Of a stretch of 64,000 nt of DNA, positions 57,444 to 64,000 are shown in pieces (positions within the stretch are counted from its first letter, which is position 1; every line of letters begins with the position of its first letter). Below the pieces are notes generated by a model. That model was given only the letters and a program-made list of their open reading frames with translations. It was not told where the DNA came from and did not search any database. This stretch comes from Aquimarina aggregata (lineage in GTDB: Bacteria; Bacteroidota; Bacteroidia; Flavobacteriales; Flavobacteriaceae), in assembly GCF_001632745.1 (NCBI RefSeq), contig NZ_LQRT01000003.1:1-64000 (forward strand), written 5' to 3'. The position numbers and the translations under genes are program-made.

Positions 57444-58550
57444 TTATGAAACTGAATTTATAAAAGTTTGCGTATACTCATCGGCTATTCTAGCTAAGAC
57501 TTCATCTAAAGCAGGAGATCTATCTCCAGGATTTAGCCCAGTTCTGGCAAACAAAATACTTTGAAAACTCCCTCTTAATTGCTCAATGGTTCTTTCTACA
57601 AAAAATGTTTGTGTTCCTTGACTATTAGTCGTTTGTACTCTATAAACTCCATTACCCAAAAACGTAGCTGTACTCGCAAAGTTAACAACAATTGCTTCAT
57701 ATTCTCTTAACCTCTCAAATGGCGCATCAGCACCTCCAAAGAATGGCGCGTTACGTTCTGCTATTTGATTCACAACAGTTTGAGGAAAATTAAACCGAGC
57801 AATAAATGCAAGAGAAGCTTCATTAAGTTCTATAGTTGAGTCGCCTCCGTCTGTTCCATCTCCATCACCTGTTCCATCACCTCCATCTGTTCCGTCACCG
57901 CCGTCGGTTCCTCCTCCATCACCTGTTCCATCTACTGCTTCTTGAATAGCTATAAAAACTCTTCTCAATCTTCTAACTTCTGTTCTGTCACTACTAGTTA
58001 ATGATCTAAGAGGATCGTTAAAACCAGTTAATACTAAACTTCTGGTTAGTATTGTTTGTAAATCACCTAATACTTCTAGACTTGTAGAAATTGGAATTCC
58101 TGCCGCCCGGGCCTCTGTTAGTGTTGTTGGAACAGAAGTAAACGAACTGAAATCTAAATTTAACAACGTTACTAAATCATTATATCTCCTATTGACTTCT
58201 ATTAACTCTATAATTTCAGATTCAAAAAATCCAAATTCCCTTAAATTATCTGGGTTCGTTATTGAAAGCTCTGCAGCTCTAAGCAATGTCTCTAAACTAT
58301 TTCTAACATAGTCGGCTAAGCCGCCAGAAACTCTAATACCTTCGTCTCTTAACTCCTGAATACTTTGAGGTAAATTACCTGTTCTTGTTATTTTACTAAC
58401 ATCTACTTTAAATTTTGCAGATAAAGGCGCTCTATTTACTGTTATTTCTTGAGGCCCTATTGATTCTGGAGAATCCAAATTATCCTTTTCGCAGGATGTG
58501 AACGCTAATGCAGCTATCGCTGCAATTTTTAATAAACTTAACTTTTTCAT
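57444..58550 (-). CDS. Secreted lipoprotein with an internal Asp/Gly tandem-repeat linker
   Basis: 368 residues. Lipoprotein signal ending AALAFTSC. Two helical domains of unknown family flank a low-complexity linker (about 205-240) of TDGGDGTGDGDG-type repeats encoded by an imperfect 9-18 base tandem repeat. The first domain (LRAAELSITNPDNLREFGF) and the second (FARFNFPQTVVNQIAERNAPFF) may share a distant repeat. Function unknown. The acidic linker could bind calcium or simply act as a flexible spacer. No operon partner. Confidence 0.8.
   Translation of the reverse strand: MKKLSLLKIAAIAALAFTSCEKDNLDSPESIGPQEITVNRAPLSAKFKVDVSKITRTGNLPQSIQELRDEGIRVSGGLADYVRNSLETLLRAAELSITNPDNLREFGFFESEIIELIEVNRRYNDLVTLLNLDFSSFTSVPTTLTEARAAGIPISTSLEVLGDLQTILTRSLVLTGFNDPLRSLTSSDRTEVRRLRRVFIAIQEAVDGTGDGGGTDGGDGTDGGDGTGDGDGTDGGDSTIELNEASLAFIARFNFPQTVVNQIAERNAPFFGGADAPFERLREYEAIVVNFASTATFLGNGVYRVQTTNSQGTQTFFVERTIEQLRGSFQSILFARTGLNPGDRSPALDEVLARIADEYTQTFINSVS
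57838..57950 (-). repeat. Tandem repeat coding for an Asp/Gly linker
   Basis: Imperfect copies of CCATCACCTGTTCC / CCGTCACCGCCG-type units inside the lipoprotein gene code for Gly-Asp-Gly-Thr runs. Such repeats can expand or contract by slippage and vary between strains. Confidence 0.7.
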
Positions 58551-58693
58551 TGTGTAAATTATTTAATTATAGTTAAAATCGGAATAAGCCCGATTTATTA
58601 CACAACAACATACTATAAGTTTACCCTATTCTTTTTTTGCTTTTTTTTCAAAAAAAATGATGAAAAATATAACGAATCAAAAAAAATTACAAA

Positions 58694-59575
58694 TCACTGT
58701 TTTTCAATAAATTCTATAATTTCTTTTTTTGAAAAAATTGGATTTGCTCCTTTTTTTGCGGCAACCATTGCACCAACAGCGCAGGCGGTATCAATTGACA
58801 ATTGTGGTAATTCTTCTTTAAGTAAACCACAAACTAAAGTTGCCAAAAACGAATCCCCTGCACCTACTGTATCTATAACTTTTACTTTATATCCTTTGTT
58901 GTAATAAAAATGGTTCTGAAAAAATAATATTGCACCTTGACTTCCTTTGGTAATACAAATCTGAGAAGTATTTGTACGTTTTGATACTTCCAATATTTTG
59001 TTCTCTATAGTATCGGTTAAAATTTTAAACTCAGTACAAATCTCCTCTAATTCTTCATCATTTAACTTGATGAAATCTGCTTTTTGCATTAATTCTAAAA
59101 GTAAATCGGTAGTATAGTGTGGTGGTCGGAGGTTTACATCTAAAATTTTAAATTTTGCGTTTTCTAATAATTGAAATAACGTTTTTCTCGAAACCTCATT
59201 CCTACTAGCCAAACTACCAAAAACAAAGGCATCAGATTCTTTTACTATTTTTTTCATAGTATCAGAATATTCAATAAAATCCCAGGCTACAGGTTTACTA
59301 ATTTTATAAGTAGCCGTATTTTCGTTATCCAAAGCAACCAAAACTTCCCCTGTTTTGTAATGATTATCTATTTGAACAGCATCTACTAATATTCCTCTTT
59401 GTTTTGCATAATCTTTAATATCACTACCTAGATCATCATTTCCTATTCGTGTTAATATTGAAGATTGAACTCCCATAGCATTTAACCTCAAGGCTACGTT
59501 AAGCGGTGCTCCTCCTATTTTTTTATGTTCAGGAAATATATCCCAAAGGACTTCTCCAAAGCTTGTGATTTTCAT
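58694..59575 (-). CDS. PfkB-family carbohydrate kinase (fructokinase-like)
   Basis: 293 residues. Ribokinase/PfkB fold: N-terminal GEVLWDIFPEHKKIGGAPLNVALRL and the C-terminal signature VDTVGAGDSFLATLVCGLL with the catalytic Asp of GAGD. The substrate is likely fructose from overall similarity to fructokinases, but other sugars are possible. Monocistronic; no adjacent sugar transporter. Confidence 0.91.
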   Translation of the reverse strand: MKITSFGEVLWDIFPEHKKIGGAPLNVALRLNAMGVQSSILTRIGNDDLGSDIKDYAKQRGILVDAVQIDNHYKTGEVLVALDNENTATYKISKPVAWDFIEYSDTMKKIVKESDAFVFGSLASRNEVSRKTLFQLLENAKFKILDVNLRPPHYTTDLLLELMQKADFIKLNDEELEEICTEFKILTDTIENKILEVSKRTNTSQICITKGSQGAILFFQNHFYYNKGYKVKVIDTVGAGDSFLATLVCGLLKEELPQLSIDTACAVGAMVAAKKGANPIFSKKEIIEFIEKQ

Positions 59576-59644
59576 TTTAATAGAGATTTTATTTAAAATA
59601 CATTTTTAAAATATTGTATTACACTATAAATACACATATTAAAC

Positions 59645-59692
59645 CAAAAAAAAAAACAATCCCCAGTGGTTAACAACTCCTCTGGGGATCTA
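59645..59692 (-). terminator. Strong terminator of the arginine operon
   Basis: Read on the minus strand: GATCCCCAG and CTGGGGAT arms (59682-59689 and 59659-59666) flank a 15-base loop, followed by a run of about eleven T (A-run on the plus strand near 59646-59656). It lies some 65 bases past the argH stop codon. Confidence 0.9.
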
Positions 59693-59754
59693 GACCGAAG
59701 CTAAAAAATTAAACTAACTCAACTTACACTCAATTAAACTTGCTCCGGTTTCTT

Positions 59755-61032
59755 CTATATATTATCTAGTTTTTCTCTAATCTTATCCAGGCATAAATTG
59801 TTTATACTCCCGATATGACTATGTTTTGTATGCTTTTCTGGTTTGTAATTTGAGTTCTCTATATCCATTCCAATTTTCACATAAGCATCCCTAAATGACA
59901 TTCCTTTCATTACTAAAGTATTTAAAGTATCCACACTAAACAAATAATCGTATTTATTATCTTCAAGAATATGTTTATTTACTGTTACACTTTGCAAAGC
60001 ATAAATTGCCATTTCTAGCGATGCCTTTAAATCTTGGATAGCAGGAACAACACCTTCTTTTAATAATTGAAGATCTCTATGATATCCACTAGGCAAATTA
60101 TTAATTAAAAGGGTCAATTCATAGGGTAATGCCTGAATTTTATTACATTTTCCTCTTATTAGCTCAAAAACATCTGGATTTTTTTTATGGGGCATGATAC
60201 TTGAACCCGTTGTAAACTCTGAAGGAATACTCATAAAATCAAAGTTTTGACTCATATACAAACAAACATCCATTGCCAATTTGGATAATGTTCCAGCTAC
60301 GCTACTCATCGCAAAAGCAGTTGACTTTTCTGATTTACCTCTACTCATTTGAGCAGCTACTACATTATATTTTAAAGTTTCAAATCCCAATTCTTTGGTT
60401 GTAAACTCTCTATCTATCGGAAATGAACTACCATATCCTGCAGCACTACCTAAAGGGTTTTGATCAACAACTTTTAATGCTGCATTTACAAAATACAGAT
60501 CGTCAACAAAACTCTCTGCATAAGATGAGAACCATAATCCAAAAGAGGAAGGCATTGCAATTTGTAAATGTGTATAGCCTGGTAATAAGATATCTTTATA
60601 TTGCTCTGCTGTGATCAATAAATTTCTAGATAATTCTTTTACCTGTGATTTAATTTGAGTTAACTCATCTTTAAGATACAGATGCATTGCCACCAAAACC
60701 TGATCGTTACGAGATCTAGCAGTGTGTATTTTCTTACCTGCATCTCCTATTCGTTTTGTTAATTCAAATTCTATTTTAGAATGTACATCTTCAAATTGAT
60801 TTTCGATTATAAATGTTCCTTCTTCAATCTCTTTGGCTAAGTTGTTTAGCTCAGTTTCAATTTTAGAAATATCATCTTCAGATAGTAAATCTATAGTGTG
60901 TAACATCTTTGCATGCGCCAATGTTGCTTTTATATCATATTTAGCTATTACCAAATCTAATTGCCTATCATTACCTACGGTAAACATGTCTATTTTTTGA
61001 TCTGTTGGTAATCCTTTATCCCAAAGTTTCAT
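59755..61032 (-). CDS. argH: Argininosuccinate lyase
   Basis: 425 residues. Fumarase/aspartase superfamily with signature GSSIMPHKKNPDVFELIRG, DVHSKIEFELTKRIGDAGKK and HTARSRNDQVLVAMHLYL. Catalytic Ser lies in the GSS loop. It splits argininosuccinate to arginine and fumarate, the last step of arginine synthesis. Shorter than E. coli ArgH (457) but with all conserved segments. Last gene of the operon, 11 bases from argE'. Confidence 0.95.
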   Translation of the reverse strand: MKLWDKGLPTDQKIDMFTVGNDRQLDLVIAKYDIKATLAHAKMLHTIDLLSEDDISKIETELNNLAKEIEEGTFIIENQFEDVHSKIEFELTKRIGDAGKKIHTARSRNDQVLVAMHLYLKDELTQIKSQVKELSRNLLITAEQYKDILLPGYTHLQIAMPSSFGLWFSSYAESFVDDLYFVNAALKVVDQNPLGSAAGYGSSFPIDREFTTKELGFETLKYNVVAAQMSRGKSEKSTAFAMSSVAGTLSKLAMDVCLYMSQNFDFMSIPSEFTTGSSIMPHKKNPDVFELIRGKCNKIQALPYELTLLINNLPSGYHRDLQLLKEGVVPAIQDLKASLEMAIYALQSVTVNKHILEDNKYDYLFSVDTLNTLVMKGMSFRDAYVKIGMDIENSNYKPEKHTKHSHIGSINNLCLDKIREKLDNI

Positions 61033-61043
61033 TAGTTCATTAT

Positions 61044-62111
61044 TTATTTTAATATTTTGTCTAGAGTTTTTATGTAAAGCTCGACTCCTTCAATCACTTC
61101 TTCTAAATAAATAAATTCATCTGCAGAGTGTGACCTTGTTGAATCCCCAGGTCCCATTTTTAATGAAGGGCAGCTTAAAACTGATTGATCGGATAAAGTA
61201 GGGGAACCATATGTTGTCCTACCTAATGCGATTCCTGATTTTACAATAGGATGATCTATAGGAATTGATGATGATCCAAGATGTAGTGATCTAGGTTTTA
61301 CTACCACATTATTCGGCAACTCTTGTGTTATGATTTGCAATACTTCTTCATTTTTATATTTATCATTTACACGTACATCCACTACTAAATCACAGCTCGC
61401 TGGTACAACATTGTGTTGTTTTCCTGCATTGATTTGAGTAACAGTCATTTTTACTTTACCTAAGGTATCCGAAATTTTATTAAATGCATAAGTTTCAAAC
61501 CAACGAATTACATTTAGTGCATTGTAAATTGCATTATCATCATTGGGATGTGCTGCGTGACTTGCTGTTCCTTTAACTGATACGTCTAAAACCAGTAGTC
61601 CTTTTTCTGCAATTGCCAACTGCATTAATGTAGGCTCTCCAACAATAGCAAATTCGACATTCTTAAGATGTTTTAAAACACTCTTTAAACCAAGGGGACC
61701 ACTACTTTCCTCTTCTGCAGAAGCAACAATAACGAGATTGTATTGTAAATCTCGATTCTTATAAAAATATGTAAATGTGGCTATTAAAGACACCAAACAT
61801 CCTCCAGCATCATTACTACCCAAACCATAAAGTTTTTTATCTTTTACAAATGCACTAAAAGGATTATTGGTATAATTTCCATTTGGTTTTACCGTATCAT
61901 GATGTGAGTTTAGTAAAATTGTAGGTTTACTATCATCAAAATGTTCATTATAAGCCCATATATTATTGTTTTCTCTTTCAAAAGGAATATCATGCTGGAT
62001 AAACCATCCTTCAATCAATTGAGCTGTCTCTTCTTCTTCTGATGAAAAAGACGGTGTCTCTATAAGTTGATTTAGCAGTTCTATGGCTTGTGTTGTTAGT
62101 TTTTCAATCAT
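61044..62111 (-). CDS. argE: M20 deacylase of the arginine pathway (ArgE-like)
   Basis: 355 residues. M20 metallopeptidase: metal ligands His in NSHHDTVKP, Asp in YGLGSNDAGG, Glu in EEESSGP, plus Asp and His later (HSADEFIYLEEV). In flavobacteria this enzyme removes the N-acyl group from N-acylcitrulline, because the carbamoyltransferase acts on N-acyl-ornithine. Whether the acyl group is acetyl or succinyl depends on ArgF' (see finding). Three bases separate it from argB. Confidence 0.93.
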   Translation of the reverse strand: MIEKLTTQAIELLNQLIETPSFSSEEEETAQLIEGWFIQHDIPFERENNNIWAYNEHFDDSKPTILLNSHHDTVKPNGNYTNNPFSAFVKDKKLYGLGSNDAGGCLVSLIATFTYFYKNRDLQYNLVIVASAEEESSGPLGLKSVLKHLKNVEFAIVGEPTLMQLAIAEKGLLVLDVSVKGTASHAAHPNDDNAIYNALNVIRWFETYAFNKISDTLGKVKMTVTQINAGKQHNVVPASCDLVVDVRVNDKYKNEEVLQIITQELPNNVVVKPRSLHLGSSSIPIDHPIVKSGIALGRTTYGSPTLSDQSVLSCPSLKMGPGDSTRSHSADEFIYLEEVIEGVELYIKTLDKILK

Positions 62112-62114
62112 GAT

Positions 62115-62897
62115 CTATAAACTCAAGGTCGTATGTTTTGTATTATTGTTTTTTATAAAATCTGCATTTGCAATGTGTACTTTACTCACATTTTTTTGTA
62201 AGGCATCAAAACAATTTTGAAGTTTGGGCAACATGCCATCAGCAATTACTTCATCATCTCTTAATTGCGAATATTTATTTAAATCTATATGTTCAATTAC
62301 CGAATTTTTATCCTCTATATTTTCTAAAACTCCTTTTAATTCAAAGCAATAAAATAAGGATACGTCAAAATTAGTACTCATGGCAGATGCTATTTCTGAT
62401 GCAATAGTATCTGCATTAGTATTAAACAACTGCCCTTTTGAATCATGAGTAACAGCACAAAATACTGGTACTATACCCTGCCCTAAAAAACTTGTAATAA
62501 TAGTAGGGTCTACTTTAACTACATCTCCAACATAACCGTAATCAATAAACTGCACAGACCTCTTCTTTGCTTGAATTATATTTGCATCAGCGCCTGTTAA
62601 TCCCAATGCATTAGAGTTGTATTTCTGTAATTCGGCTACAATTTTTTTATTTAAAAGCCCCGCATATGTCATCACAACGATATCCAAATTATCAGAAGAC
62701 GTGATTCTTCGTCCATCAATCATTTCAGTTTTTACTCCTAATTGATTTGCTAATTTGGTTGCCGATTTCCCACCGCCATGGATCAAAATTTTAGCGCCTT
62801 CGACCTTTGAAAAATCTTCTAAAAATGAAGATAAAGCTTTTTCATCTTCTATAATATTGCCTCCTATTTTGGCAACCAATAACTTTTCCTTTTTCAT
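62115..62897 (-). CDS. argB: Acetylglutamate kinase (or succinylglutamate kinase)
   Basis: The start is ATG 62897 (MKKEKLLVAKIGGNIIEDEK), which aligns with ArgB N-termini; a frame to 62918 would add seven residues. 260 residues, amino-acid-kinase fold with GGNIIED, LIHGGGKSATKLANQLGVK, GLTGADANI and FNTNADTIASEIASAM. It phosphorylates N-acylglutamate. Part of the compact argF'-argB-argE'-argH operon. Confidence 0.94.
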   Translation of the reverse strand: MKKEKLLVAKIGGNIIEDEKALSSFLEDFSKVEGAKILIHGGGKSATKLANQLGVKTEMIDGRRITSSDNLDIVVMTYAGLLNKKIVAELQKYNSNALGLTGADANIIQAKKRSVQFIDYGYVGDVVKVDPTIITSFLGQGIVPVFCAVTHDSKGQLFNTNADTIASEIASAMSTNFDVSLFYCFELKGVLENIEDKNSVIEHIDLNKYSQLRDDEVIADGMLPKLQNCFDALQKNVSKVHIANADFIKNNNTKHTTLSL

Positions 62898-62942
62898 ATT
62901 TACATTTTTAGTTTTCACAAAACATGTAAAAGTTTCTAATTT

Positions 62943-63890
62943 TTAATTGTTCTCTAAGATCTTCTTTAAAACCAGTTGTGCTGCAAATGTTCTATTATTT
63001 GCTTGTTCGATAACTATTGAGTTCTTGCTATCAATGACAGCATCATCCACAACAACATTTCTTCTTACTGGCAAACAATGCATAAATTTAGCATTGTTGG
63101 TCAATTTCATTTTATCCTTAGTAATTCTCCAAGAAGCACCATCAGATTTGGTCTTACCATAGTCTTGATATGCACTCCAATTCTTTACATAAATAAAATC
63201 AGCATCTTTAAATGCATTTTCTTGGTTGTAATCAATGGGCACCTCTTTAGTAATCTGACTGGCTAACTCAAATCCCACTGGGTGGGTAATTACAAAATCT
63301 GCATCTGTATGCTGCATCATCTCTACAAAAGAATTTGCTACTGCTTGCGGTAAAGCTTTAGGATGCGGTGCCCATGAAAGTACAACCTTTGGCTTTTTAT
63401 TTTTTTTATGTTCTGTTATTGTTATAGCATCTGTTAGTGCCTGTAAAGGGTGCCCAGTGGCACTCTCCATATTTATAACAGGAATAGTGGCATACTTCAT
63501 GAAACTTTGTAGTACCTTTTCACTATAATCATCTTCCTTATTTTCCAATTTTGCAAAAGCTCGTATTGCTAAAACATCACAATATTGAGATACTACCTGA
63601 GCTGCTTCTCTAACATGTTCAGAATTTCCCTGATCCATTACGGTACCATCTCCATATTCGAGCGACCATCCTTCTCCTGTAAAATTCATTACAATTACGT
63701 TCATTCCTAAATTTAGTGCTGCTTTTTGAGTACTCAACCTAGTTCTAAGGCTTGGATTAAAAAACAATAATCCAATGGTCTTATCTACACCCAAGGTTTT
63801 ATGAGATAATGGATTTTTTTTCATTTTAATGGCTTCATCTACCCAATTTGGTAGCGAATCAATATCTTGTATAGAAAAGTAATTTTTCAT
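62943..63890 (-). CDS. argF': N-acylornithine carbamoyltransferase (succinyl- or acetyl-)
   Basis: 315 residues. Carbamoyl-phosphate motif FFNPSLRTRLST, Trp75 in GEGWSLEYGDG of the acyl-ornithine enzymes, HPLQALTD and the HCLPVRRN motif. These features separate it from ordinary OTCase. The position matching Glu92 of Xanthomonas acetylornithine carbamoyltransferase is, by my count, Ser90 here. Published mutants with Ser, Pro or Val at that site prefer succinylornithine, so the succinyl form is likely. Six bases separate its stop from the upstream partial gene's stop region (63897). Confidence 0.94.
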   Translation of the reverse strand: MKNYFSIQDIDSLPNWVDEAIKMKKNPLSHKTLGVDKTIGLLFFNPSLRTRLSTQKAALNLGMNVIVMNFTGEGWSLEYGDGTVMDQGNSEHVREAAQVVSQYCDVLAIRAFAKLENKEDDYSEKVLQSFMKYATIPVINMESATGHPLQALTDAITITEHKKNKKPKVVLSWAPHPKALPQAVANSFVEMMQHTDADFVITHPVGFELASQITKEVPIDYNQENAFKDADFIYVKNWSAYQDYGKTKSDGASWRITKDKMKLTNNAKFMHCLPVRRNVVVDDAVIDSKNSIVIEQANNRTFAAQLVLKKILENN

Positions 63891-63896
63891 TTTTTC

Positions 63897-64000
63897 TCAA
63901 TTTATAGGCTCAACTTTATTTTCTAATATTATTTTAGTAAAGGGATATTGTTCATTAATTGCATCTACAATAAAGTTATCCCTTAACCCATTTACTACCC
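63897..64000 (-). CDS. C-terminal end of an upstream gene in the arginine/proline operon (cut by the window)
   Basis: The minus-strand frame is open from the right edge and stops with TGA at 63897-63899. The 33 residues seen (VVNGLRDNFIVDAINEQYPF followed by TKIILENKVEPIN) look like the tail of a metabolic enzyme; glutamate 5-kinase or another argC/argD/proB neighbour is possible but not proven. It is 6 bases from argF', so it belongs to the same transcript. Confidence 0.7.
   Translation of the reverse strand, partial: VVNGLRDNFIVDAINEQYPFTKIILENKVEPIN

Overview
The window is AT-rich DNA from a member of the Bacteroidota, almost certainly a marine Flavobacteriaceae (an Aquimarina-like genus would fit, but the genus cannot be settled from this sequence). 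The grounds are type IX secretion (T9SS) C-terminal sorting domains, a TonB-dependent receptor, arginine genes of the succinyl/acetyl-ornithine carbamoyltransferase type, weak or absent Shine-Dalgarno sites, and a TTG / TAnnTTTG-type promoter. Genes are densely packed in short operons on both strands. I saw no rRNA, tRNA, CRISPR array or complete insertion sequence.

Layout. 1-5.7 kb: two tandem related T9SS cargo proteins, the first cut by the window edge, the second a 1526-residue G8-domain/beta-helix protein with CBM6-like and DNRLRE-like modules. 5.8-8.6 kb: a small unknown gene, a secreted Xaa-Pro aminopeptidase and a small-multidrug-export family protein. 8.9-11.7 kb: a TIR domain / membrane helix / coiled coil / 14-WD40-repeat protein, followed by two short GC-rich hairpin repeats. 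11.8-21.3 kb: a divergent AraC regulator and an eight-gene cluster (lipoprotein cytochrome c, GMC flavoprotein, Tat-type small subunit, two TIM-barrel isomerases, nucleoside-type MFS, Gfo/Idh oxidoreductase, DUF1080/3-keto-disaccharide hydrolase). This looks like a periplasmic 3-keto-glycoside oxidation and catabolic pathway. A 49-codon ORF at 21.4-21.5 kb resembles a Bacteroidota lanthipeptide-type precursor.

21.7-27.5 kb is a signalling block on the minus strand: two single-domain response regulators, a TonB receptor whose signal peptide has no conventional start codon, and a YfiR-domain histidine kinase. 27.8-35 kb: an acetyltransferase, a YdjM-type membrane protein, DUF1761, LysE, and a biotin-dependent acyl-CoA (probably propionyl-CoA) carboxylase operon of BCCP, biotin carboxylase and carboxyltransferase. 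35.4-35.8 kb encodes a small exported protein resembling the pro-region of the SdpC toxin family but without the toxin segment. 36-46.4 kb: alpha/beta hydrolase, GyrI-like protein, lipoprotein catalase-peroxidase, topoisomerase III, an unknown membrane protein, DUF4386, an ABC-F ATPase and DinB.

46.4-55.8 kb is a coherent acetate-use operon read leftward: porin, DUF4212 plus acetate symporter, a small membrane protein, a symporter-histidine kinase fusion, a response regulator, a small membrane protein and acetyl-CoA synthetase, preceded by an IS1-InsA-like zinc-ribbon/HTH gene that may be its regulator. 56-59.6 kb: a small membrane protein, a Tat-exported hydroxypyruvate-isomerase-like protein, an Asp/Gly-repeat lipoprotein and a PfkB sugar kinase. 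59.7-64 kb: the arginine operon argF'-argB-argE'-argH with a strong terminator, entering the window from an upstream gene cut by the right edge.
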